Both the position numbers and the translations under genes were made by a program. This document shows, piece by piece, positions 25,301 to 37,700 of a stretch of 64,000 bases of DNA. Source of the DNA: Membranipora membranacea. Lineage: Eukaryota > Bryozoa > Gymnolaemata > Cheilostomatida > Membraniporidae. The notes beneath the pieces were generated by a model. The model saw nothing but the letters and a program-made list of their open reading frames with translations. It did no database searches and had not been told where the DNA came from. The stretch is taken from the NCBI GenBank assembly GCA_914767715.1, contig OU612067.1:13459001-13523000 (forward strand), in the 5' to 3' direction. Within the stretch, counting starts at the first letter, position 1, and every line of letters begins with the position of its first letter.

Positions 25301-27680
25301 TCTCCGTCAGCGTTCGTTTTAATTAGGGTCACTTTTGCTAAAAAAAAACATGCCAAACGGCAGCATTGAAAAATCAAATCTCTGTTCGATTCTTATCAAA
25401 CTCCGACCAGTTCAAGCTCTTATTGGCCTTACTCAAAATCCAGAATATCGGAATCCTCGGATTAACTGGTGGGTAATAACGCTGACTTGAAATTTCGAAA
25501 AATATACCAAGGGAGGGTATCACGCTTTTTTTTCGCTCAGATCAAAAAATATATTTGCTTCCAACTCACCTCATAAGGAGGAGCAACTCCTGCTGATCTC
25601 AAATCTGCAAACCGTTTGGCTCTGCTGCTTTTCATTCTCCGTCAGCGTTCGTTTTAATTAGGGTCACTTTTGCTAAAAAAAAACATGCCAAACGGCAGCA
25701 TTGAAAAATTAAATCTCTGTTCGATTCTTATCAAACTCCGACCAGTTCAAGCTCTTATTGGCCTTACTCAAAATCCAGAATATCGGAATCCTCGGATTAA
25801 CTGGTGGGTAATAACGCTGACTTGAAGTTTCGAAAAATATAAAAAAGGGAGGGTATCACGCTTTTTTTTCGATCAGATGAAAAAATAGATTTGCTTCCAA
25901 CTCACCTCATAAGGAGGAGCAACTCCTGCTGATCTCAAATCTGCAAACCGTTCGGCTCTGCTGCTTTTCATTCTCCGTCAGCGTTCGTTTTAATTAGGGT
26001 CACTTTTGCTAAAAAAAAACATGCCAAACGGCAGCATTGAAAAATTAAATCTCTGTTCGATTCTTATCAAACTCCGACCAGTTCAAGCTCTTATTGGCAT
26101 TACTCAAAATCCAGAATATCGGAATCCTCGGATTAACTGGTGGGTAATAACGCTGACTTGAAATTTCGAAAAATATACCAAGGGAGGGTATCACGCTTTT
26201 TTTTCGCTCAGATCAAAAAATAGATTTGCTTCCAACTCACCTCATAAGGAGGAGCAACTCCTGCTGATCTCAAATCTGCAAACCGTTTGGCTCTGCTGCT
26301 TTTCATTCTCCGTCAGCGTTCGTTTTAATTAGGGTCACTTTTGCTAAAAAAAAACATGCCAAACGGCAGCATTGAAAAATTAAATCTCTGTTCGATTCTT
26401 ATCAAACTCCGAACAGTTCAAGCTATTAATGGCCTTACTCAAAATCCAGAATATCGGAATCCTCGGATTAACTGGTGGGTAATAACGCTGACTTGAAATT
26501 TCGAAAAATATACCAAGGGAGGGTATCACGCTTTTTTTTCGCTCAGATCAAAAAATAGATTTGCTTCCAACTCACCTCATATGGAGGAGCAACTCCTGCT
26601 GATCTCAAATCTACAAACTGTTTGGCTCTGCTGCTTTTCATTCTCCGTCAGCGTTCGTTTTAATTAGGGTCACTTTTGCTAAAAAAAAACATGCCAAACG
26701 GCAGCATTGAAAAAATAAATCTCTGTTCGATTCTTATCAAACTCCGACCAGTTCAAGCTCTTATTGGCGTCACTCAAAATCCAGAATATCGGAATCCTCG
26801 GATTAACTGGTGGGTAATAACGCTGACTTGAAATTTCGAAAATTATACCAAGGGAGGGTATCACGCTTTTTTTTCGCTAAGATCAAAAAATAGATTTGCT
26901 TCCAACTCACCTCATAAGGAGGAGCAACTCCTAATGATCTCAAATCTGCAAACCGTTTGGCTCTGCTGCTTTTCATTCTCCGTCAGCGTTCGTTTTAATT
27001 AGGGTCACTTTTGCTAAAAAAAAACATGCCAAACGGCAGCATTGAAAAATCAAATCTCTGTTCGATTCTTATCAAACTCCGACCAGTTCAAGCTCTTATT
27101 GGCCTTACTCAAAATCCAGAATATCGGAATCCTCGGATTAACTGGTGGGTAATAACGCTGACTTGAAGTTTCGAAAAATATAAAAAAGGGAGGGTATCAC
27201 GCTTTTTTTTCGATCAGATGAAAAAATAGATTTGCTTCCAACTCACCTCATAAGGAGGAGCAACTCCTGCTGATCTCAAATCTGCAAACCGTTCGGCTCT
27301 GCTGCTTTTCATTCTCCGTCAGCGTTCGTTTTAATTAGGGTCACTTTTGCTAAAAAAAAACATGCCAAACGGCAGCATTGAAAAATTAAATCTCTGTTCG
27401 ATTCTTATCAAACTCCGACCAGTTCAAGCTCTTATTGGCCTTACTCAAAATCCAGAATATCGGAATCCTCGGATTAACTGGTGGGTAATAACGCTGACTT
27501 GAAATTTCGAAAAATATACCAAGGGAGGGTATCACGCTTTTTTTTCGCTCAGATCAAAAAATAGATTTGCTTCCAACTCACCTCATAAGGAGGAGCAACT
27601 CCTGCTGATCTCAAATCTGCAAACCGTTTGGCTCTGCTGCTTTTCATTCTCCGTCAGCGTTCGTTTTAATTAGGGTCACT
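22316..27680 (+). repeat. HOR-C copy 3 with an internal 3-monomer duplication (16 monomers)
   Basis: It follows the copy-2 order at offset 4,357 until about 24,865. There a hybrid monomer appears: it has the ATAAAAAAGGGAGGG and GATCAG start of one unit, then switches to ATTAAAAAAATAGATTTGCT and TTCAACTC from a unit three monomers earlier. TGCTTTCAAC occurs at 23,881 and 24,887, 1,006 bp apart. The three monomers are then repeated before the normal order resumes, which lengthens this copy to about 5.36 kb. Confidence 0.85.
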
Positions 27681-30600
27681 TTTGCTAAAAAAAAACATGC
27701 CAAACGGCAGCATTGAAAAATTAAATCTCTGTTCGATTCTTATCAAACTCCGAACAGTTCAAGCTATTAATGGCCTTACTCAAAATCCAGAATATCGGAA
27801 TCCTCGGATTAACTGGTGGGTAATAACGCTGACTTGAAATTTCGAAAAATATACCAAGGGAGGGTATCACGCTTTTTTTTCGCTCAGATCAAAAAATAGA
27901 TTTGCTTCCAACTCACCTCATATGGAGGAGCAACTCCTGCTGATCTCAAATCTACAAACTGTTTGGCTCTGCTGCTTTTCATTCTCCGTCAGCGTTCGTT
28001 TTAATTAGGGTCACTTTTGCTAAAAAAAAACATGCCAAACGGCAGCATTGAAAAATTAAATCTCTGTTCGATTCTTATCAAACTCCGACCAGTTCAAGCT
28101 CTTATTGGCGTCACTCAAAATCCAGAATATCGGAATCCTCGGATTAACTGGTGGGTAATAACGCTGACTTGAAATTTCGAAAATTATACCAAGGGAGGGT
28201 ATCACGCTTTTTTTTCGCTAAGATCAAAAAATAGATTTGCTTCCAACTCACCTCATAAGGAGGAGCAACTCCTAATGATCTCAAATCTGCAAACCGTTTG
28301 GCTCTGCTGCTTTTCATTCTCCGTCAGCGTTCGTTTTAATTAGGGTCACTTTTGCTAAAAAAAAACATGCCAAACGGCAGCATTGAAAAATCAAATCTCT
28401 GTTCGATTCTTATCAAACTCCGACCAGTTCAAGCTCTTAGTGGCCTTACTCAAAATCCAGAATATCGGAATCCTCGGATTAACTGGTGGGTAATAACGCT
28501 GACTTGAAATTTCGAAAAATATACCAAGGGAGGGTATCACGCTTTTTTTCGCTCAGATCAAAAAATAGATTTGCTTCCAACTCACCTCATAAGGAGGATC
28601 AACTCCTGCTGATCTCAAATCTGCAAACCGTTTGGCTCTGCTGCTTCTCATTCTCCGTCAGCGTTCGTTTTAATTAGGGTCACTTTTGCTAAAAAAAAAC
28701 ATGCCAAACGGCAGCATTGAAAAATTAGATCTCTGTTCGATTCTTATCAAACTCCGACCAGTTCAAGCTCTTATTGGCGTCACTCAAAATCCAGAATATC
28801 GGAATCCTCGGATTAACTGGTGGGTAATAACGCTGACTTGAAATTTCGAAAAATATACCAAGGGAGGGTATCACGCTTTTTTTTCGCTAAGATCAAAAAA
28901 TAGATTTGCTTCCAACTCACCTCATAAGGTGGAGCAACTCCTGGTGATCTCAAATCTGCAAACCGTTTGGCTCTGCTGCTTTTCATTCTCCGTCAGCGTT
29001 CGTTTTAATTAGGGTCACTTTTGCTAAAAAAAAACATGCCAAACGGCAGCATTGAAAAATTAAATCTCTGTTCGATACTTATCAAACTCCGACCAGTTCA
29101 AGCTCTTATTGGCCTTACTCAAAATCCAGAATATCGGAATCCTCGGATTAACTGGTGGGTAATAACGCTGACTTGAAATTTCGAAAATTATACCAAGGGA
29201 GGGTATCACGCTTTTTTTTCGCTAAGATCAAAAAATAGATTTGCTTCCAACTCACCTCATAAGGAGGAGCAACTCCTAATGATCTCAAATCTGCAAACCG
29301 TTTGGCTCTGCTGCTTTTCATTCTCCGTCAGCGTTCGTTTTAATTAGGGTCACTTTTGCTAAAAAAAAACATGCCAAACGGCAGCATTGAAAAATCAAAT
29401 CTCTGTTCGATTCTTATCAAACTCCGACCAGTTCAAGCTCTTATTGGCCTTACTCAAAATCCAGAATATCGGAATCCTCGGATTAACTGGTGGGTAATAA
29501 CGCTGACTTGAAATTTCGAAAAATATACCAAGGGAGGGTATCACGCTTTTTTTCGCTCAGATCAAAAAATAGATTTGCTTCCAACTCACCTCATAAGGAG
29601 GATCAACTCCTGCTGATCTCAAATCTGCAAACCGTTTGGCTCTGCTGCTTTTCATTCTCCGTCAGCGTTCGTTTTAATTAGGGTCACTTTTGCTAAAAAA
29701 AAACATGCCAAACGGCAGCATTGAAAAATTAAATCTCTGTTCGATTCTTATCAAACTCCGACCAGTTCAAGCTCTTATTGGCGTCACTCAAAATCCAGAA
29801 TATCGGAATCCTCGGATTAACTGGTGGGTAATAACGCTGACTTGAAATTTCGAAAAATATACCAAGGGAGGGTATCACGCTTTTTTTTCGCTAAGATCAA
29901 AAAATAGATTTGCTTCCAACTCACCTCATAAGGTGGAGCAACTCCTGGTGATCTCAAATCTGCAAACCGTTTGGCTCTGCTGCTTTTCATTCTCCGTCAG
30001 CGTTCGTTTTAATTAGGGTCACTTTTGCTAAAAAAAAACATGCCAAACGGCAGCATTGAAAAATTAAATCTCTGTTCGATACTTATCAAACTCCGACCAG
30101 TTCAAGCTCTTATTGGCCTTACTCAAAATCCAGAATATCGGAATCCTCGGATTAACTGGTGGGTAATAACGCTGACTTGAAATTTCGAAAAATATACCAA
30201 GGCAGGGTATCACGCTTTTTCTTCGCTCAGATCAAAAAATAGATTTGCTTCCAACTCACCTCATAAGGAGGAGCAACTCCTGCTTATCTCAAATCTGCAA
30301 ACCGTTTGGCTCTGCTGCTTTTCATTCTCCGTCAGCGTTCGTTTTAATTAGGGTCACTTTTGCTAAAAAAAAACATGCCAAACGGCAGCATTGAAAAATT
30401 AAATCTCTGTTCGATTCTTATCAAACTCCGACCAGTTCAAGCTCTTAATGGCCTTACTCAAAATCCAGAATATCGGAATCCTCGGATTAACTGGTGGGTA
30501 ATAACGCTGACTTGAAATTTCGAAAAATATACCAAGGGAGGGTATCACGCTTTTTTTTCGCTCAGATCAAAAAAATAGATTTGCTTCCAACTCACCTCAT

Positions 30601-32370
30601 AAGGAGGAGCAACTCCTGCTGATCTCAAATCTGCAAACCGTTTGGCTCTGCTGCTTTTCATTCTCCGTCAGCGTTCGTTTTAATTAGGGTCACTTTTGCT
30701 AAAAAAAAACATGCCAAACGGCAGCATTGAAAAATCAAATCTCTGTTCGATTCTTATCAAACTCCGACCAGTTCAAGCTCTTATTGGCCTCACTCAAAAT
30801 CCAGAATATCGGAATCCTCGGATTAACTGGTGGGTAATAACGCTGACTTGAAATTTCGAAAAATATACCAAGGGAGGGTATCACGCTTTTTTTTGCTCAG
30901 ATCAAAAAATAGATTTGCTTCCAACTCACCTCATAAGGAGGAGCAACTCCTGCTGATCTCAAATCTACAGACCGTTTGGCTCTGCTGCTTTTCATTCTCC
31001 GTCAGTGTTCGTTTTAATTAGGGTCACTTTTGCTAAAAAAAAACATGCCAAACGGCAGCATTGAAAAATCAAATCTCTGTTCGATTCTTATCAAACTCCG
31101 ACCAGTTCAAGCTCTTATTGGCCTTACTCAAAATCCAGAATATCGGAATCCTCGGATTAACTGGTGGGTAATAACGCTGACTTGAAATTTCGAATAATAT
31201 ACCAAGGGAGGGTATCACGCTTTTTTTTCGCTCAGATCAAAAAATAGATTTGCTTCCAACTCACCTCATAAGGAGGAGCAACTCCTGCTGATCTCAAATC
31301 TGCAAACCGTTTGGCTCTGCTGCTTTTCATTCTCCGTCAGCGTTCGTTTTAACTAGGGTCACTTTTGCTAAAAAAAAACATGCCAAACGGCAGCATTGAA
31401 AAATTAAATCTCTGTTCGATTCTTATCAAACTCCGACCAGTTCAAGCTCTTATTGGCCTTACTCAAAATCCAGAATATCGGAATCCTCGGATTAACTGGT
31501 GGGTAATAACGCTGACTTGAAGTTTCGAAAAATATAAAAAAGGGAGGGTATCACGCTTTTTTTTCGATCAGATGAAAAAATAGATTTGCTTCCAACTCAC
31601 CTCATAAGGAGGAGCAACTCCTGCTGATCTCAAATCTGCAAACCGTTCGGCTCTGCTGCTTTTCATTCTCCGTTAGCGTTCGTTTTAATTAGGGTCACTT
31701 TTGCTAAAAAAAAACATGCCAAACAGCAGCATTGAAAAATTAAATCTCTGTTCGATTCTTATCAAACTCCGACCAGTTCAAGCTCTTATTGGCCTTACTC
31801 AAAATCCAGAATATCGGAATCCTCGGATTAACTGGTGGGTAATAACGCTGACTTGAAATTTCGAAAAATATACCAAGGGAGGGTATCACGCTTTTTTTTC
31901 GCTCAGATCAAAAAATAGATTTGCTTCCAACTCACCTCATAAGGAGGAGCAACTCCTGCTGATCTCAAATCTGCAAACCGTTTGGCTCTGCTGCTTTTCA
32001 TTCTCCGTCAGCGTTCGTTTTAATTAGGGTCACTTTTGCTAAAAAAAAACATGCCAAACGGCGGCATTGAAAAATTAAATCTCTGTTCGATTCTTATCAA
32101 ACTCCGACCAGTTCAAGCTCTTATTGGCGTCACTCAAAATCCAGAATATTGGAATCCTCGGATTAACTGGTGGGTAATAACGCTGACTTGAAATTTCGAA
32201 AAATATAAAAAAGGGAGGGTATCACGCTTTTTTTTCGATCAGATGAAAAAATAGATTTGCTTCCAACTCACCTCATAAGGAGGAGCAACTCCTGCTGATC
32301 TCAAATCTGCAAACCGTTTGGCTCTGCTGCTTTTCATTCTCCGTCAGCGTTCGTTTTAATTAGGGTCACT
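27681..32370 (+). repeat. HOR-D copy 1 (14 monomers, about 4.69 kb)
   Basis: It begins with monomers borrowed from the end of HOR-C: GAACAGTTCAAGCTATTAATGG at about 27,752 repeats the unit at about 26,411, four monomers earlier. New tags follow: a shortened T-run with AGGAGGATCAACTCC (about 28,596 and 29,600), AAGGTGGAGCAACTCCTGG (about 28,929 and 29,934), ACCAAGGCAGGG (about 30,199), GTCAGTGTTCG (about 31,005), TTTTAACTAGGG (about 31,350) and AAACAGCAGC (about 31,723). These recur 4,690 bp later in the first part and 4,355 bp later in the rest. Confidence 0.82.
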
Positions 32371-35300
32371 TTTGCTAAAAAAAAACATGCCAAACGGCAG
32401 CATTGAAAAATTAAATCTCTGTTCGATTCTTATCAAACTCCGAACAGTTCAAGCTATTAATGGCCTTACTCAAAATCCAGAATATCGGAATCCTCGGATT
32501 AACTGGTGGGTAATAACGCTGACTTGAAATTTCGAAAAATATACCAAGGGAGGGTATCACGCTTTTTTTTCGCTCAGATCAAAAAATAGATTTGCTTCCA
32601 ACTCACCTCATATGGAGGAGCAACTCCTGCTGATCTCAAATCTACAAACTGTTTGGCTCTGCTGCTTTTCATTCTCCGTCAGCGTTCGTTTTAATTAGGG
32701 TCACTTTTGCTAAAAAAAAACATGCCAAACGGCAGCATTGAAAAATTAAATCTCTGTTCGATTCTTATCAAACTCCGACCAGTTCAAGCTCTTATTGGCG
32801 TCACTCAAAATCCAGAATATCGGAATCCTCGGATTAACTGGTGGGTAATAACGCTGACTTGAAATTTCGAAAATTATACCAAGGGAGGGTATCACGCTTT
32901 TTTTTCGCTAAGATCAAAAAATAGATTTGCTTCCAACTCACCTCATAAGGAGGAGCAACTCCTAATGATCTCAAATCTGCAAACCGTTTGGCTCTGCTGC
33001 TTTTCATTCTCCGTCAGCGTTCGTTTTAATTAGGGTCACTTTTGCTAAAAAAAAACATGCCAAACGGCAGCATTGAAAAATCAAATCTCTGTTCGATTCT
33101 TATCAAACTCCGACCAGTTCAAGCTCTTAGTGGCCTTACTCAAAATCCAGAATATCGGAATCCTCGGATTAACTGGTGGGTAATAACGCTGACTTGAAAT
33201 TTCGAAAAATATACCAAGGGAGGGTATCACGCTTTTTTTCGCTCAGATCAAAAAATAGATTTGCTTCCAACTCACCTCATAAGGAGGATCAACTCCTGCT
33301 GATCTCAAATCTGCAAACCGTTTGGCTCTGCTGCTTCTCATTCTCCGTCAGCGTTCGTTTTAATTAGGGTCACTTTTGCTAAAAAAAAACATGCCAAACG
33401 GCAGCATTGAAAAATTAAATCTCTGTTCGATTCTTATCAAACTCCGACCAGTTCAAGCTCTTATTGGCGTCATTCAAAATCCAGAATATCGGAATCCTCG
33501 GATTAACTGGTGGGTAATAACGCTGACTTGAAATTTCGAAAATTATACCAAGGGAGGGTATCACGCTTTTTTTTCGCTAAGATCAAAAAATAGATTTGCT
33601 TCCAACTCACCTCATAAGGAGGAGCAACTCCTAATGATCTCAAATCTGCAAACCGTTTGGCTCTGCTGCTTTTCATTCTCCGTCAGCGTTCGTTTTAATT
33701 AGGGTCACTTTTGCTAAAAAAAAACATGCCAAACGGCAGCATTGAAAAATCAAATCTCTGTTCGATTCTTATCAAACTCCGACCAGTTCAAGCTCTTATT
33801 GGCCTTACTCAAAATCCAGAATATCGGAATCCTCGGATTAACTGGTGGGTAATAACGCTGACTTGAAATTTCGAAAAATATACCAAGGGAGGGTATCACG
33901 CTTTTTTTCGCTCAGATCAAAAAATAGATTTGCTTCCAACTCACCTCATAAGGAGGATCAACTCCTGCTGATCTCAAATCTGCAAACCGTTTGGCTCTGC
34001 TGCTTTTCATTCTCCGTCAGCGTTCGTTTTAATTAGGGTCACTTTTGCTAAAAAAAAACATGCCAAACGGCAGCATTGAAAAATTAAATCTCTGTTCGAT
34101 TCTTATCAAACTCCGACCAGTTCAAGCTCTTATTGGCGTCACTCAAAATCCAGAATATCGGAATCCTCGGATTAACTGGTGGGTAATAACGCTGACTTGA
34201 AATTTCGAAAAATATACCAAGGGAGGGTATCACGCTTTTTTTTCGCTAAGATCAAAAAATAGATTTGCTTCCAACTCACCTCATAAGGTGGAGCAACTCC
34301 TGGTGATCTCAAATCTGCAAACCGTTTGGCTCTGCTGCTTTTCATTCTCCGTCAGCGTTCGTTTTAATTAGGGTCACTTTTGCTAAAAAAAAACATGCCA
34401 AACGGCAGCATTGAAAAATTAAATCTCTGTTCGATACTTATCAAACTCCGACCAGTTCAAGCTCTTATTGGCCTTACTCAAAATCCAGAATATCGGAATC
34501 CTCGGATTAACTGGTGGGTAATAACGCTGACTTGAAATTTCGAAAAATATACCAAGGCAGGGTATCACGCTTTTTCTTCGCTCAGATCAAAAAATAGATT
34601 TGCTTCCAACTCACCTCATAAGGAGGAGCAACTCCTGCTTATCTCAAATCTGCAAACCGTTTGGCTCTGCTGCTTTTCATTCTCCGTCAGCGTTCGTTTT
34701 AATTAGGGTCACTTTTGCTAAAAAAAAACATGCCAAACGGCAGCATTGAAAAATTAAATCTCTGTTCGATTCTTATCAAACTCCGACCAGTTCAAGCTCT
34801 TAATGGCCTTACTCAAAATCCAGAATATCGGAATCCTCGGATTAACTGGTGGGTAATAACGCTGACTTGAAATTTCGAAAAATATACCAAGGGAGGGTAT
34901 CACGCTTTTTTTTCGCTCAGATCAAAAAAATAGATTTGCTTCCAACTCACCTCATAAGGAGGAGCAACTCCTGCTGATCTCAAATCTGCAAACCGTTTGG
35001 CTCTGCTGCTTTTCATTCTCCGTCAGCGTTCGTTTTAATTAGGGTCACTTTTGCTAAAAAAAAACATGCCAAACGGCAGCATTGAAAAATCAAATCTCTG
35101 TTCGATTCTTATCAAACTCCGACCAGTTCAAGCTCTTATTGGCCTCACTCAAAATCCAGAATATCGGAATCCTCGGATTAACTGGTGGGTAATAACGCTG
35201 ACTTGAAATTTCGAAAAATATACCAAGGGAGGGTATCACGCTTTTTTTTGCTCAGATCAAAAAATAGATTTGCTTCCAACTCACCTCATAAGGAGGAGCA

Positions 35301-36650
35301 ACTCCTGCTGATCTCAAATCTACAGACCGTTTGGCTCTGCTGCTTTTCATTCTCCGTCAGTGTTCGTTTTAATTAGGGTCACTTTTGCTAAAAAAAAACA
35401 TGCCAAACGGCAGCATTGAAAAATCAAATCTCTGTTCGATTCTTATCAAACTCCGACCAGTTCAAGCTCTTATTGGCCTTACTCAAAATCCAGAATATCG
35501 GAATCCTCGGATTAACTGGTGGGTAATAACGCTGACTTGAAATTTCGAATAATATACCAAGGGAGGGTATCACGCTTTTTTTTCGCTCAGATCAAAAAAT
35601 AGATTTGCTTCCAACTCACCTCATAAGGAGGAGCAACTCCTGCTGATCTCAAATCTGCAAACCGTTTGGCTCTGCTGCTTTTCATTCTCCGTCAGCGTTC
35701 GTTTTAACTAGGGTCACTTTTGCTAAAAAAAAACATGCCAAACGGCAGCATTGAAAAATTAAATCTCTGTTCGATTCTTATCAAACTCCGACCAGTTCAA
35801 GCTCTTATTGGCCTTACTCAAAATCCAGAATATCGGAATCCTCGGATTAACTGGTGGGTAATAACGCTGACTTGAAGTTTCGAAAAATATAAAAAAGGGA
35901 GGGTATCACGCTTTTTTTTCGATCAGATGAAAAAATAGATTTGCTTCCAACTCACCTCATAAGGAGGAGCAACTCCTGCTGATCTCAAATCTGCAAACCG
36001 TTCGGCTCTGCTGCTTTTCATTCTCCGTTAGCGTTCGTTTTAATTAGGGTCACTTTTGCTAAAAAAAAACATGCCAAACAGCAGCATTGAAAAATTAAAT
36101 CTCTGTTCGATTCTTATCAAACTCCGACCAGTTCAAGCTCTTATTGGCCTTACTCAAAATCCAGAATATCGGAATCCTCGGATTAACAGGTGGGTAATAA
36201 CGCTGACTTGAAATTTCGAAAAATATACCAAGGGAGGGTATCACGCTTTTTTTTCGCTCAGATCAAAAAATAGATTTGCTTCCAACTCACCTCATAAGGA
36301 GGAGCAACTCCTGCTGATCTCAAATCTGCAAACCGTTTGGCTCTGCTGCTTTTCATTCTCCGTCAGCGTTCGTTTTAATTAGGGTCACTTTTGCTAAAAA
36401 AAAACATGCCAAACGGCGGCATTGAAAAATTAAATCTCTGTTCGATTCTTATCAAACTCCGACCAGTTCAAGCTCTTATTGGCGTCACTCAAAATCCAGA
36501 ATATCGGAATCCTCGGATTAACTGGTGGGTAATAACGCTGACTTGAAATTTCGAAAAATATACCAAGGGAGGGTATCACGCTTTTTTTTCGCTAAGATCA
36601 AAAAATAGATTTGCTTCCAACTCACCTCATAAGGAGGAGCAACTCCTGGT
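32371..36650 (+). repeat. HOR-D copy 2 (13 monomers)
   Basis: It repeats copy 1 in order: GAACAGTTCAAGC at about 32,443, AGGAGGATCAACTCC at about 33,286 and 33,955, ACCAAGGCAGGG at about 34,554, AAACAGCAGC at about 36,078. The two AGGAGGATC monomers are two units apart here and three units apart in copy 1, because one AAGGTGGAGCAACTCCTGG monomer (about 28,929 in copy 1) is missing. This accounts for the change in offset from 4,690 to 4,355 bp. Confidence 0.82.
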
Positions 36651-37700
36651 GATCTCACATCTGCAAACCGTTTGGCTCTGCTGCTTTTCATTCTCCGTCA
36701 GCGTTCGTTTTTATTAGGGTCACTTTTGCTAAAAAAAAACATGCCAAACGGCAGCATTGAAAAATCAAATCTCTGTTCGATTCTTATCAAACTCCGACCA
36801 GTTCAAGCTCTTATTGGCCTTACTCAAAATCCAGAATATCGGAATCCTCTTATTAACTGGTGGGTAATAACGCTGACTTGAAATTTCGAAAAATATACCA
36901 AGGGAGGGTATCACGCTTTTTTTCGCTCAGATCAAAAAATAGATTTGCTTCCAAGTCACCTCATAAGGAGGATCAACTCCTGCTGATCTCAAATCTGCAA
37001 ACCGTTTGGCTCTGCTGCTTTTCATTCTCCGTCAGCGTTCGTTTTAATTAGGGTCACTTTTGCTAAAAAAAAACATGCCAAACGGCAGCATTGAAAAATT
37101 AAATCTCTGTACGATTCTTATCAAACTCCGACCAGTTCAAGCTCTTATTGGCGTCACTCAAAATCCAGAATATCGGAATCCTCGGATTAACTGGTGGGTA
37201 ATAACGCTGACTTGAAATTTCGAAAAATATACCAAGGGAGGGTATCACGCTTTTTTTTCGCTAATATCAAAAAATAGATTTGCTTCCAACTCACCTCATA
37301 AGGTGGAGCAACTCCTGGTGATCTCAAATCTGCAAACCGTTTGGCTCTGCTGCTTTTCATTCTCCGTCAGCGTTCGTTTTAATTAGGGTCACTTTTGCTA
37401 AAAAAAAACATGCCAAACGGCAGCATTGAAAAATCAAATCTCTGTTCGATTCTTATCAAACTCCGACCAGTTCAAGCTCTTATTGGCCTTACTCAAAATC
37501 CAGAATATCGGAATCCTCGGATTAACTGGTGGGTAATAACGCTGACTTGTAATTTCGAAAAATATACCAAGGGAGGGTATCATGCTTTTTTTCGTTCAGA
37601 TCAAAAAATAGATTTGCTTCCAACTCACCTCATAAAGAGGATCAACTCCTGCTGATCTCAAATCTGCAAACCGTTCGGCTCTGCTGCTTTTCATTCTCCT
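36651..37700 (+). repeat. Partial HOR-D copy 3 (about 3 monomers)
   Basis: AGGAGGATCAACTCC (about 36,969), AAGGTGGAGCAACTCCTGG (about 37,303) and AAGAGGATCAACTCC (about 37,635) follow in the order seen at the start of copies 1 and 2. They carry more private substitutions, such as CCTCTTATTAACTGG near 36,846, ACGATTCTTATC near 37,111 and ACTTGTAATTTCG near 37,546. The HOR-D order stops after this. Confidence 0.75.
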
